NCBI GenBank assembly: GCA_002914845.1
Contig: JXTC01000356.1
Span: 66,626 to 130,625, forward strand
Reading direction: 5' to 3'
Source of the DNA: Trema orientale
Lineage: Eukaryota > Streptophyta > Magnoliopsida > Rosales > Cannabaceae
DNA length: 64,000 nt
Shown in pieces: positions 1-12,236 of the stretch (position 1 is the stretch's first letter; every line of letters starts with the position of its first letter). The notes under the pieces were generated by a model that made no database searches, was not told the DNA's origin, and saw only the letters and a program-made list of their open reading frames with translations. The position numbers and the translations under genes are program-made.

Positions 1-912
1 ATTATTTTTTGCTATGATTGGTCCTAATATATAGATTATAAAATATAATTTAATAATAATGATTGATTTTTTATTTAATAATTAAAACTTTGTTACATTT
101 AATGTTTCTTTTTTTTTTAAATACATTAAACCTACATTTACTATTTATATATTTATATTTATAATAATACATTGAATCTATAAAATTGTTACTTTTTAAG
201 GTTTTTAAAAAATTTTATGATTGTCATTATCTTAAAAGATTTACTATTTATATTTATTTTAATACATTAGATATTTATTTAATAATTGAAACTATGTTAC
301 GTTTAATATATATATTTTTTAAATACATTGAACCTATATTTACTATTTGTATATTTATATTTATAGCAATATATAAATTATAAAATATAATTTAATAATA
401 ATGATTGATTTTTTATTTGATAATTAAAACTACATTGAACCTGCATTTACTATTTATATATTTATATCTATAGTAATATATAGATTATAAAATATAATCT
501 ATACATTGAACCTTCATTTATTATTTATATATAGTAATTTATAGTAATGATTGTTATGTTAAGTTTTTTTTTTTTTAAAAATAAAACATTGAACCTTTTG
601 TTACATTTAAGTTTAATTTTATTTTTTTTTAATTTCCAAATAATTATCGTTATCTGAATACATTTACTTTAGAAAGTAGAGAAGAAATATATATATATAT
701 ACATACATATATATTAAGCCTGAAACAAAGAGAAAGTATAAAAACTCTAATAACTTCTTTAATCACCGTTCTATTTTTAAAATTTTTAAAAAATTCTTAG
801 TTTTTTTCATAATATGATTGGTCCTATTATTATTTTTCTTTACTATAATTGATCCTAATATATAGATTATAAAATATAATTTAATAATAATAATTGGTTC
901 TTTATTTAATAA

Positions 913-1461
913 CTAGACGTTGTACCGCGCTTTGCGCGATACGGTATTAATATTGCATATATTAGGCTTAATTTATAGTTAGGTTCAATGTATTACAATA
1001 TTAAAGAATATATTTGTCTCTATATTTATTTTGATGAGATGAATATTACATAACTTTTTGTTCAATGAACTAAATTTAATATAAGATATAAATATAATAT
1101 TATATAAAACATTAAACAATGTATTTATTTTTACATTTATTTTGATGCAACGAATGTATCACAGGTATTAGTTAAACAATGTATTTATTTTTACATTTAT
1201 TTTGATACAACGAATGTGTCACAGTTATTTGTTCGATGAACTAAATTTAATATAAAGTATCATTAATATTAAACTAAATATAATATTATATAATACAAAT
1301 ATATATTTCAACCAATTATAGCAAAGAAAAATAATAATAGGACCAATCATATCATGAAAAAATTAGGATTTTTCTAAAAATTTTAAAAATAGAATAGTGA
1401 TCAAAGAAGCTATCAGAGTTTTTACACTCTCTCTGCTCCAGGCTTAATATATATATATAGA
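913..1461 (-). mobile_element. Non-autonomous Helitron, 549 bp
   Basis: Read on the minus strand, the element starts with TC (TCTATATATA) after a host A and ends with CTAG before a host T, which are Helitron termini. Just inside the 3' end is a hairpin (cgcgc-ttt-gcgcg, around 924-936). Removing 913-1461 joins 'tttatttaataa' to 'ttgaaactttgtt', which recreates an uninterrupted sequence still present in paralogous copies at 71-95 and 266-300. It contains no ORF, so it must have been moved by a Rep/helicase encoded elsewhere. Confidence 0.8.
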
Positions 1462-1600
1462 TTGAAACTTTGTTACGTTTAATATTTTTTTTTTAAAAAA
1501 ATACATTGAACTTATATTTATATTTATAGTAATATGTTGAATCTATAAAATTATTACCTTTTAAGTTTTTTTTTTAAATTATAATTTTCATTATCTTAAT

Positions 1601-2290
1601 AGATTTACTATTTATATTTATTTTAATACATTGGATATATAACAATATTAAATTATTACTTACGTTTAAGTTTGGTTGTCTGTTTTTTTTTTTTTTTGTC
1701 CTTGTAATACATTGAAATATTGTTATGTTTAATGTTTTTTTTTTTAAAATACATTGAACCTTTAAAACCTAGAAAATTGTTATGTTTAAGTTTTGCTTTT
1801 TCTTTTTTCTTTTAAAAATTTATAATTGTCATTATCTTAATAGATTTACTATTTATATTTATTTTAATACATTGGATATATAACAATATTAAATTATTAC
1901 TTACGTTTAAGTTTGGTTGTCTGTTTTTTTTTTTTTTGTCCTTGTAATACATTGAAATATTGTTATGTTTAATGTTTTTTTTTTAAAAATACTTTGGACC
2001 TTTAAAACCTAGAAAATTGTTATGTTTAAGTTTTGCTTTTTCTTTTTTCTTTTAAAAATTTATAATTGTCATTATCTTAATAGATTTATTATTTATATTT
2101 ATTTTAATATATTAGATATATAAAAATATAAAATTGTTATATTTACATTTGTTTGGTTGTCTATTTCTTTTTTATTTTTTCCTATAACACATTGAACTAT
2201 TATTACGTTAAGTTTTTGTTTTAAAAAAAATACATTGAACCTTTTTTATGTTTAAATTTAATTTTTTGTTTCTAATTCCCGAATAATTGT
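1601..2290. repeat. Tandem duplication, about 241 bp unit
   Basis: Two nearly identical units begin at 1601 and 1842, each starting 'agatttactatttatattt'. A third, more diverged unit begins at 2082 and fades near 2290. The unit consists of oligo-T tracts and 'tacattgaa' motifs, with no coding potential. The high identity of the first two units suggests a recent local duplication. Confidence 0.7.
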
Positions 2291-3041
2291 CCTTATCTTA
2301 AGACATTTACTTTAGAAAATAGAGATAATATATTCTTTGTAATTTATTGAACTAAATTTAGAAGTTAGATTAGATGTATCCTTCAATAGTAAAAGTAAGA
2401 CTTCTAATTCCAATATATTGTCACTAAAGTCGGTTACTACTATATATATATATTATATATGAACCTTCATATAGATCTCCGTTTCAATTTTTAAAATAGG
2501 TATGTTTCTAAGATTTTTTTGCTTTTGATTTTAATTTCCTTTAGCAGTTTTATATGTTGCTTATAATTTGCTTTCGACATGTATTAAAACTTTGATAATA
2601 TATCTATTTTTCATGTAGGAAAATATGTCATATACACTACTTCAAGATCTCAGGCCTACAAGAGATGATTGGACTATAAGAGTGAGAATTTTTAGAATGT
2701 GGGATGCATTAAGTCTAAAAAATAACAATAGTATTGAGATTAAAAAATAACAACAACAAATTCTTGAATATTAATATGAATTGAAATTAAAAAATAACAA
2801 CAACAAATTCTTGAATATTAATATGAATTAAAATTTAAAAAAAAAAAACAACAACAAAGTCTTGAATATAAATATGAATTTCTATTGTTATTTCTTTATG
2901 TTCTATTTTTCTCTATTCTTTGAATTTTAATTTTGTGCAAGAATTTTCCCAACAACAATATTTATTTTTTCTAAATAGAATCAATAACCTTAAGACTAAA
3001 AAATGTTTTAGTAATTAACACATAAACTTAAATTACATCAA

Positions 3042-3070
3042 CCCAAGCATTGCGCGGGATTACGACTAGT
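3042..3070 (+). mobile_element. Helitron-like 3' terminus
   Basis: A GC-rich hairpin, CCCAAGCATTGCGCGGG at 3042-3058, stands out in AT-rich DNA and is followed at 3066-3069 by CTAG and then T. This is the usual plant Helitron 3' end; the left arm looks like a decayed CCCGCGC. The matching 5' end is probably near 690-710, where the sequence resembles the 5' end of the element at 913-1461, but no clear TC start is visible there. Confidence 0.55.
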
Positions 3071-3929
3071 ACATAAATAAAGTCATAATTACGAAATTTA
3101 TATTCTTGACTTAATCTATACAATTTTTTATTAACAAAAAATCGGGTTAGTACTTACACTTACCTGAGATGGTCTAATGCACTTCAAAACACCAAAATAA
3201 TAGTAATAATAAAGACCGAAATTTGAAGACTGAGCAAATTTCTATATTAATACAAAGAATAGAAAAATAATACAAAAACAAAGACACATAAACATATTGT
3301 TAAATTTTGAATGACTTAGTTGTTATTTACTAAAAGTAAAAATCTTTCTTCCTCACATCTATTTCATGCTTCCAGCATAATACAATAATATAATACTAGC
3401 TCTAAGTCTTTTATGATTTTTCTCTTAAAAATAAAATTATTCCTTAGCTTTATTAAATTAAAAAAAGGTTTATTTTATGTGTCTTCCTGAATTATGCAGG
3501 TCTCAATATGTTCAGAATTATTAGAACTTTCATGTGTATTCTGAAACCACTTAAACCATAATTACGTGTAAGGCAGATAAACCGAAAATTATAAGACCAT
3601 TATTTCAGAATAAGGAAACGGGTAAACTATAAATATATGCATATATATATATATATATATATGAATGAGGTTTGGACTATACAAAACAATACCCTGAGAT
3701 TAAAAATATATGAAAATTAATATAAAAGACAATAATATAAGGAGAATAATAAAGATTAATCTAATTTTAATTAAATAATATTATTATTTTTTAATATTAA
3801 AATCGATTAAAAAATCAGTCTAAATATTTATTTTCAAAAATTTTTAATTTAAAAATATTAATTTACAAAGTTCAAATTTAATGCTTAAACTTGATGAACT
3901 TACTTGATGATAATTTTTTTCTTTTTTTT

Positions 3930-4312
3930 TTTTCCAGCTTACCCCTAAGGCATCTGGGACTGAAATGTGCGAAATAGGTGGCGTTAATTTTCGTGTGTTG
4001 CCCGATAAGAGAGATGATTTTAGTGGTCTCGAATCGAGGCATCTTGTGGGTCAAAAGAAAAGGAAAGAAAAAAAAAAAGAAAAAAAAAAGAGAGAAATAC
4101 CGGGAATAGCCGGTCGCGGGAGTGGAAACGTCAATCGAGTGGGTACGCTTCGTGGTGATTTGTGCTGCTACAGTAGTAGTAGTAGTGTACAGTAGTGGCA
4201 GAAGAAGAAGAAGAAGAAGAAGAAGGATTTGGGGGCGGGGGGGTTATGGAAGATAAGTAGCGAGAGAGCAGAGGAGGAGGGTTAATAGAGAGAGAAGTAG
4301 AGAAAGTGAAAA
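3930..4312 (+). promoter_or_regulatory. Yippee gene 5' flank and leader
   Basis: GC content rises here relative to the AT-rich block to the left. Purine tracts are present, including a perfect GAA/AGA run at about 4199-4226 and GA-rich leader sequence up to the start codon at 4313. Such GA-rich leaders are common in plants. No convincing TATA box is placed. The ORF at 3965-4195 has biased composition and is not taken as a gene. Confidence 0.5.
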
Positions 4313-6121
4313 ATGGGGAGAGTGTTTGTGGTTGAATTGGAGGGCAGAGCTTACAGATGCCGACTCTGCGATTCCCCTCTTGCCCTCGCCGACGACGTCC
4401 TCTCCAGGGTATCTCCCTCTCTCTCTCTTTTTTTTTTTAAAAAATAATTTTAAATTTCTTAATCTGAAAAACTTGTAGCTAGCTCTGATTGATTATTATT
4501 ATTATTTTTTTTTTGGGGTTTATGGATTATGAAAAACAAACCTGAAATTAGGGATTTTCGTTTATCTAACCGTTTGTTTCAATTAGGGTTATCAACTGTA
4601 CAGATTGTTTTTTTTTGGGTGCAATAAGTGATAGTAATCAAGATTTTAAAAAAAATAACAGGACCCATTTCGAATGTTATCTATCATTACAATTAATGAG
4701 GACATTAGTCGAGGGTGTGATTAGAGAAGAGGAGTGCATATTTTTGAATGTGGGAAGCTGAGTGCTGATGAGAGAAGCCTGGAATTTTAAGTTTTTATTA
4801 TAGGGAGATAATATATATATATATATATATGTTAGTGGGAAAAACCAAGTCTTTATCTGTCATTGTGTGCCCAGTGCACATAACTTATAGAACAATCGAA
4901 ATAGAGATAACTCAGTCTGCATTGCAGTCATCCACATAATGGTTTTCTGAGGTATGCCTTTATATCAATTGCAATTGCGAACCTAGTTTTATGGTTTTAG
5001 AAACTACAAGTTAAATGTTGTATTATACCCCTCTTGACTCTTCGCTATCCTTTTTAAGCATTGCATAGCTTATGATCTAACTAGTATTCCACAGCATTTG
5101 GTAATTTTACTATAACTAGTTGTTTTAAACTGTGATTAGACATTCAATTGCCGTCAAGGGAGGGCATATCTTTTCAGCAACGTGTAAGTTCTCTATATTG
5201 CTTAATCTTGCTGCTTTTTGTTTCTGGAGTTCGGGCTTTCAACCGGAATTACCGAACTATCTATGGCATTTCTTTTTCTGCTATGAATGGATCTCTTGCT
5301 TGATAAGTACAGCCTCAGGAATGATGATTCTGAGTTGTCTTCTCTCTCTCTCTCTCTCTTCATGGGGGGCTCTCTTCTAAAGCTATGCTATGAGCTATGA
5401 TTTTTTTTTTCTCATAAGCTTTCTGATGATGGTATTATTTGTCAAATGTTTTGATTAATATGACTAGGATTCTGCATTTCTTGTTTTTATTCTGAACTGT
5501 GGAATTCTGATACAGGGTCAATGTAACACTTGGACCTGAGGAAGAAAGGTTAATGCTTTCTGGTATGCATACCGTCGAAGACATCTTCTGCTGCTGTTGT
5601 GGACAGATTCTTGGCTGGAAATATGTAAGTTTCTTTGGGTCTCTATGCCTACAATCTTTTGTCTTACTTATTGAACTGATAATTAATTAAAAGTAGAAAA
5701 CTGAGTTGAAATATGTAAGTTTTTTTTCGTTTCTATGCCTCAAATCTTTTATCTTACATGTTGGACTGATAATTAGAAGTAGAAAACTGAGTTGAAATAT
5801 TTTGTAGTCTTGGTTTATTCTGTACTATTTCATCATAGATGATAGATTTCTCTTGGTTATTTACTACCCAAACTCAATTTGTGGCTGTTGAATCTCACTA
5901 GGTAATCGCACATGACAAAAACCAAAAGTACAAGGAAGGGAAATTTGTGCTTGAGAGGTGACTTTGTTAGATTTGGCTGTTACTTTTAATCTCTTTCTTT
6001 AATCTGAATTATATTGTTATGCTTCTAAGTTGATGCATCTTGCCTAAATAACAGATGGAGGATAGAGGATGTTGGTGATGAATTGAATCTCGATGCTCGT
6101 CCTGTTTCTAGTGATGACTGA
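4313..6121 (+). CDS. Yippee-like zinc-binding protein
   Basis: Five exons (4313-4408, 5140-5183, 5516-5624, 5902-5957, 6055-6121) encode 123 residues, the usual size for plant Yippee-like proteins. The start MGRVFVVELEGRAYRC and the core LSGMHTVEDIFC are family hallmarks. The zinc site is made of two CxxC pairs, Cys16/Cys19 and Cys72/Cys75, separated by about 52 residues. All introns are GT-AG and the frame is kept throughout. Yippee proteins adopt a beta-rich, CULT-like fold; their role in plants is poorly known, and animal homologues are adaptor subunits. A possible polyadenylation signal (aataaa, 6162-6167) lies 41 bases after the stop codon. The gene is convergent with the ERF gene at 13 kb. 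The family call is firm; the cellular role is not known. Confidence 0.93.
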
Positions 6122-7768
6122 TGCGGAAAATCTTTAGGAACTTATTGCTTTTCGTAAAATGAATAAATGCTAGAAACCTGGCAGTTATATTGATATTAAA
6201 GATACAATCAGGAGGTAGAACAAAGAGATGTTGCTCATTCACAAATTACGATTTGGATGTTTATTTATGCGTCAGCTGAAGCCTTTGAAAAAGCTCTATG
6301 AGCGCCTGAATGTTGTAATATGATTAATGATTATGTGTTTAGCTTATGAGGGGAGTGCATGTGCATAATTGCATTGTGTAAAGAGTAGCAGCCGGTTGAG
6401 GTTCTTAAAATTTTTGAAAAGAAAATGATGTATTGAGACTATATTCGGTACCTTTAATAACATAATAAGACTTAAATGCGAACTTCATAAAATATCTTCT
6501 ACCACCATTTCAAGGGTAGGCGGCCTAAATTTTGTAACCTTTATGGCCAACCCTAGGAATATTTCACCCCTCCAAACAACGCCTCATGGTGTGGAACCTT
6601 AGGAAAAGTAGTGTTTTGGAGAATGTTTGCTAAAGCCTAAAGCGTACTTAAATTTGATTTTATATGTGGGCCATGGTTGGATCATGGATGATTGAGTGTA
6701 TGTAGACTCGGGACAATGATATTTCAATATTAAAATTAGAAAGAAAGAAAGAAAGAAAAAAAAATCGACTCTGGACAAAATTTACAACTTGGTTTGCCAT
6801 TACTTAAATGACAATGAGTTCTTGCAAATATTTATAGGGACGTCAATTGCATTGAAATTGTACTCTTTTGGTCCCTAAAAGTGTAAAGTGATTCAAAGCC
6901 TCTTTTTATTAACTTTTTTCTTGTTCTTTTCAGTATCAAGAAAGATTATCTTGTCCGGGAACCAAAAATTAAAAAGGGTGTTCAAATTCGTGCTAAATAT
7001 TAGAACTTGAAAATTACCTATTTTTGGACCCAGGTATTCTCTCATTATCCATGTAGTGGGATGATTTAAGAGAATAATACGATTTTGTTTTATGCCTTAT
7101 AAAGTCTTTGGTTGCCACAGCCTTCATATCAGCCGGTTGAAGTGATTGTCACCCATCAAAAGACCAACACCTCCTTCAATTCTTTGTCATTGCTCATTAA
7201 TGCCCGAGCATCTCTGCACAAGGTAAATGCTCGACCAGTCAATTTTTTGTTTGGTATGGTCTCGTTTTTCCTTTACATTTTTCTCTGAATAGCGTTACCA
7301 AATCACATAAAAAAGAAAAACCCAAGTTTCTAATTGTGTCAGATAATTAATAAACTTGAGATAAAGTCAAAAGAAAGAAAAACCAAAATATGTTCAAAAT
7401 AATAATAGAAAAAGAGAGAGAGAGAGAGAGAGTTTAAACTCACACACTACTCTCTACAAATAAATATTTTAATTCGTGAAAATGGATACCAGTCTTATCT
7501 TACCGTGGGAATTAAAAAATGTGTCACATGCATTAAAAAAAAAAAAAGGGTTGTAAACGGCGTTTTTTATCTTATTTAAAACGAGAATAATTAAATGAAA
7601 GCATTAAATTAAAGTAAATTGCAGCCTGCGGATAAAGTGTTTCAGCAACGGAAAAAAAAAAGGGAAAAGAATAAAAGAAATATTGACTAGAGTCTAGACT
7701 CTAGATAGAGTCAGTCATACAGGTTTTTTTGGCCAAAGACAATGAACTTTATGGATGTCCCCCCCTCC

Positions 7769-8290
7769 CACGTGGAGGCTTTTTGTCCTGCCACGTAGCC
7801 TCGAAACTAGTCAAACTTCATGATGCATGAATGACCTTGGACTAAAAAACATCATGGTATCCATTGGTCATATACATACTCATTACTCATAATCCCATTA
7901 AAAAAAAAAGAAAAATACTCATTACTCAAAACACTCATGCACACTCGACCGTCAACCATTGACGGCGTCGGGGTCGGAGCGCCGCTGCCGCCGTCACCTA
8001 CATTGCCACGTAGGACACGTCGGTCGTTGAGTACTAAGTAGGCATTATATAACGTAATCATATTTAGTAGTTTTTTTTTTTTTTTTTGGGGGATTAATTT
8101 GATGTCAGATTTATTTACGTGTGTGACAGTAGTGCGTGTGTCTGGGGGAGTGTGGTGGTGTTGGTAGTGGGGAGTGTAACGTTGGAGAGAGACCACCGCC
8201 GTGACGCCTCTGCTGCCGACAGATTCGCTTGGTTGGGGGCCCCGCCTATTCCCAGCTGCCGTCTGACACGTGACGTACGTGGGTCCCACG
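7769..8290. promoter_or_regulatory. Cluster of ACGT (G-box/ABRE-type) elements
   Basis: Six or more ACGT-core sites occur within 520 bp: CACGTGG at 7769, CCACGTAG at 7791, GCCACGTAGG at 8005, ACACGTCGG at 8015, and a composite ACACGTGACGTACGTGGG at 8266-8283. The interval is GC-richer than its surroundings. These are bZIP/bHLH-type binding sites. No ORF of known type follows, so the target is unknown: an untranslated transcript, a lost gene, or a distal element. Confidence 0.4.
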
Positions 8291-8588
8291 TTTTCCATCA
8301 GTTGTTATTATTATTATTATTATTATTTTTCTATAGACGCCTATGCATACGGCATACGTACGACGAAGTTAGTAGTAGCGTAGTCTCTCATTATTAATTA
8401 GGGTTGATAATTCGTAAAAGTACCACGTTTTTTTTTTTTTTAATTTTTGGGTTTGGTTTTCACTCTCAGGTAATTGGAAAAAAAAAAAAAAAAGGTTGAG
8501 TAAAGAAATGAGAGTGAAGGGGTTGCTGGGTTACTAGGGTAGGGACCACAAAAGGGAAGGGTCAAATCGTTTGGGTTGAAATGACGGC

Positions 8589-8616
8589 CGGCTGGCTGGC
8601 TGGCTGGCTGGCTGGC
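8589..8616. repeat. (GGCT)n microsatellite
   Basis: About six to seven tandem copies of the tetranucleotide ggct, next to the ACGT-element island. Confidence 0.85.
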
Positions 8617-11469
8617 GGTGCAGAGGCCCAGACCAGAGACCAGAGCTGGCGCTACTCAGTTGATGACGTTTGGATTAGGTGAATTCTGTACAATCGATTG
8701 TAAGGACCGCTCTCTCTGCCTTTGCGTGTCTCCCTCCCTCTGCTTTCTTTTCTTTTTCTTTTTTTTTTTTTGATTCACTCACTTTTTTTTTTTCTTTTTT
8801 CTTTTTAAAATAATAATGTTAAAAAAAAAAAAAGAGAGAAAGTGTGTTTGGGTTTACTCATTGCTGGGAGGGGAGACTTTGTGAGTTTCGCTTTCTCTGA
8901 CAATTAGATTTTTAACCCCACAATTTTTGGATTATTCCCATTCTTTCTTTTTCTCTTGGATTATTGTAAAAATCTTTGTTAAAAGAGACCCTTCTTTTAA
9001 TATCTACGGTTTATCTTTGCATCTAAGTTTTAGATATTATATGATATTACATGATAACGATTTGTAATATATTATTTTTAGAAAAGAAAAGAAAAGAAGA
9101 GAAATAATGATAGCTGTTCTACATGTATAAGCTCCTTAAAACTATTTTATTGTTTTCTTTTGTGAATGTCTTTCCTATAGTGAAAATTGCAAAAAAAAAA
9201 AAAAAAAAAAAAAAAACCCGTGAAAAAGGACACATTTTAATGTTTAAATAGGTGATGGGTCCTTGGTATTCACTATTCATACCTTTATTGCTACATTTTT
9301 CGGAGCAAAACGGCCAAATGTATTATATCCTATAAGTGCTGAAAGGAAAAGAAAAAAGGTTGACCAGCGGATAATAGCCGACTCATTCCACTAACACTTA
9401 TATAATATGCAACAATCTTTCTCATTCATCGTAAGATATCAAAAATCAAGCCCTTTAAATTAGATTGCAATCTTTTGTACACTTTTATAAGGCACCAATA
9501 AAACGTTACACCATGCACATTAATTATTGTGTATGTTTATATTAGTATCAAATAAAGACATACAGCGACGTATGAACAACCTCCAAAATGCAAAATGACA
9601 CCCCATGAGACTCCACAGGCCCATTATTATCCTCTTCAAGATTTCCTCCCTTTATTTTTTTAATTTTTTTGGTTATTTGGTTTTCCTCTCTCTTACCCTA
9701 GGCTAGACTGGCACATTTGTAGGTATCTTTGTTGCAAATCCTAATGGGTCACTTTTGCAATCAAAAGCCACTACTGTGCCTTTGGTGCTTCCTTGCCGGT
9801 TTCTTTGACTAAAACTTGGGGAAATTTGTTTGAAAAAGCAACAAATGTCTAATAAAAAACAAAGATACCAGCAACTAATTTTAAAAAAAAAAAAAAAACA
9901 GACAAGCGGAGAAATCCAAGGAAAAGGAGGTAATGGGTGTTTTAACTACTCTTTACCTCTACAAAGCACAACCACATTGACCAAATTTTTATCCTGAAAA
10001 AGGTAAAGCTATTGTATATAACGCCTAAAATGTTTCGATTTTTATATGCTTAATTTTGAAAAAGAAAAAACCAAATAATGTAGAGAGATGAATTGAGGGA
10101 ATTCTCCCATGGGTTATCGAAAAATAGCCTAAGAATAATCAAACCTTTTATTTGGTGTTAGATAAGTACTTTCTAGATTAATTGAATATACGGTGATTTG
10201 AAGTTTATCAATGCACAATTGCACATCAATCTTAATTCTCTTCACTTTAGTGGAAAACTGGAAATTTTCTAATAGGCTGCTGATAAAAAAAAACAAAGAC
10301 ATGTCTTATCAAAGTCACAGAGGAAAAGCTTAAACAAACGTAGGTAAAAGAAGAGGATGAATAGGATTTTGTCAAATTCGGACCAAGTAATTGGTGGTAG
10401 CATTTCGTATGGTCTCTTTCACCATAAAAATCCAATATTTATTCTAGAAACTTTACCAAACCTAACATATATGCCATAGCCTCCGGCGTCCAAATTCTAT
10501 TGGGTGGCCCACATAATAATGATATCCTATACGCTCTCTGAAATGCAAAGGACGTTTACTATTAGCTTATAGATACAATTAAGTGGGGTTTTTTTTTTTT
10601 TTAATATTTCTTAAACTTGAATGAATGAATGAACGAAAGGAGGAGAAAGCGACCCCCGAGTCCCAGCCGGCGCATGAAAAACACTTCACTTTTACAGTTT
10701 ATTACTTGAGAATTAGCACAAGTGACGTCCTCAATTAAAGCAGCTTATCCGGTATATAATTGCAAAAACACCACTATCATTTGTTCACCCTCTTTGTATA
10801 TGGTTTGACGGCCAAAAATACCCATCCCCTGAATTAGCAAGCAAATATTCTGATTAAAACATGGCAAAGTAAAACAGAAGAGCACCCCTTCAAGAAAAAA
10901 ATAAAAAAGAAAAAGAAAAAGAAAAAACAGAAGAGCATGAAAGTATTTTATTTTATGTTGTTTTTTTCTTTCTTTTTTTTTTTATTTCAAATTTTTTTAT
11001 TTATTATTTGTTCTTTTAAGTTAGAAGAATAATGTTACACATGTTAATTGAGGTTTTGTCGACAATGAGAATTATTAACAAAATTGTGCACTAAAATAAG
11101 GAAAATAAAACAAATAAACGAGACAAAAATTTTAGGATAGTTCAACCTTAAAAAAGATGAGAATATGTTCACTGTTTTTAAATATTTTATGGAGAATTAT
11201 AAGAAATCTCAGTATTTCAATATGAGAGTAAAAAGAGAATTTCAGAAGTGTAGTGAAGTAAATTATAGAATGACGAACAATAAGTCTAAGCCTCTTTTAT
11301 ATGGTAGATTATGATTTAGCATTTCTCAATTTTGCGAATTGGAAACTATACAATGTGAGCAAGTTTTTAAATAATAATACAAGATTGAATAATAACTTAT
11401 AATTGGTTAATTTGATCCGCTTGTTTCTTATTTGTGAGTTTCCAAATCTTTAATTCTTATTTTCTTTTA

Positions 11470-11641
11470 GGGCGCGTCTACAGTAGGGGCGCCCCTACGT
11501 AGGGCCCTGTCTATTCACCGTTGGATGAGAATCTGTATATAAATAGATTCTCCACAGATTCCCATTATTCCCTACAGATTCCCATCCAACGATAATTAAA
11601 ACATAACCCTACGTAGGGACGCCCCTACCGTAGCCATCCCC
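11470..11641. mobile_element. Mutator-like MITE, copy 1
   Basis: This 172 bp element begins GGGCGCGTCTACAGTAGGGG and ends in the imperfect reverse complement (about 35 bp arms; both carry CCCTACGTAGGG). The inner arms also pair (cgttggatgagaatctgt with acagattcccatccaacg), so almost the whole element can fold back. Its flanks are tttctttta (11461-11469) and tttttttta (11642-11650), a 9 bp duplication with one mismatch. A 9 bp duplication with G-starting inverted ends fits the Mutator superfamily. Related copies are at 36104 and 48118. Confidence 0.75.
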
Positions 11642-11661
11642 TTTTTTTTATTGTGACTCAT

Positions 11662-11800
11662 GTCGCATATCTTTTATGCGAAAAAAGTCGCACATATGCT
11701 ATAATGGTGATCACATTTTTTTTATGCGTGATCAATCGCATATCTTTTATACGAAAAAAGTCACACATATACTATGATAATGATATGCGATCTGGTACAA
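11662..11800. repeat. 74 bp tandem duplication
   Basis: Two copies of a unit starting 'tcgcatatcttttat' begin at 11662 and 11736 and continue with 'gcgaaaaaagtcgcacata' or a close variant. The unit contains short palindromes around tcgcatat/atgcga. It sits directly beside the MITE and has no coding potential. Confidence 0.65.
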
Positions 11801-12094
11801 AATAATTAACTATTTGAATTTCAATTTACATGTCAATTTTTTATGTCTGGTGTAAATTTTAGATCGCACAATATATGTTAATTATTTATTTAAACAAAAC
11901 AATTTAATTGACGTGTCATTACATAATTTGTTAATTATATATATGAAGTCTCTTTTTAACCTACTTATTAATTACATACAAAATGCTAAAGCATTTAAGT
12001 TACGTTATTTCAAAATTAACTTTCTTTTCAAAAGAAATGATGTTCTTATGATTCGAATCTCCAACAAACACTTAAGCTTAAGAGCTTTTTAGAG

Positions 12095-12236
12095 TTTAGA
12101 GTTGATGGCGTCACGGCTACCAGAATGTACCAACTCTAAAACTATTAAATAAATGGTTAGAGGCTCCGAGGTTCGAGTGCTATGTGGAAGATTGTCTTTC
12201 CTTGTTTAAAACCTTTTTATATGGGAAAAAAAAAAA
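12095..12236 (+). mobile_element. Possible tRNA-derived SINE
   Basis: The sequence gaggttcgagtgc near 12170 matches a pol III B box (GGTTCGANNCC) with one change, and an A-rich run at 12224-12236 could be the tail. I could not find a convincing A box or target duplication, so this is tentative. The rest of 11800-12900 has no recognised feature. Confidence 0.3.

Larger units (their letters stand above)
1..3900. repeat. AT-rich degenerate repeat block
   Basis: No gene is visible. The DNA is made of variants of a few AT-rich motifs such as 'acattgaacct', 'tttgttacgttta' and 'tagattataaaatataat', which recur in direct orientation near 1-100, 250-310, 365-480, 840-910 and 1460-1530. About 150 bp at 706-860 reappears as its reverse complement at 1310-1460. 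I read the block as old Helitron-type and tandem repeat sequence. The short ORF at 186-383 is low-complexity translation of this DNA and is not a gene. Confidence 0.6.
6170..11469. other. Gene-poor intergenic region
   Basis: No convincing exon chain is visible on either strand. The region lies between two convergent genes and holds oligo-A/T tracts (for example 9190-9216), a GA microsatellite (7413-7431), the ACGT-element island and the GGCT repeat listed separately. The ORFs at 7852-8298, 8119-8397 and 10247-10435 overlap simple repeats or each other and match no family I recognise. Confidence 0.55.

Noticed and set aside
7852..8298. 148-codon ORF on the minus strand
   Set aside because: It crosses poly-A/T runs and the ACGT-element island, shows no domain, and overlaps another ORF on the opposite strand.
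12170..12182. A tRNA gene
   Set aside because: Only a B-box-like motif is present; no cloverleaf could be drawn around this or the other B-box matches, so they are treated as SINE parts.
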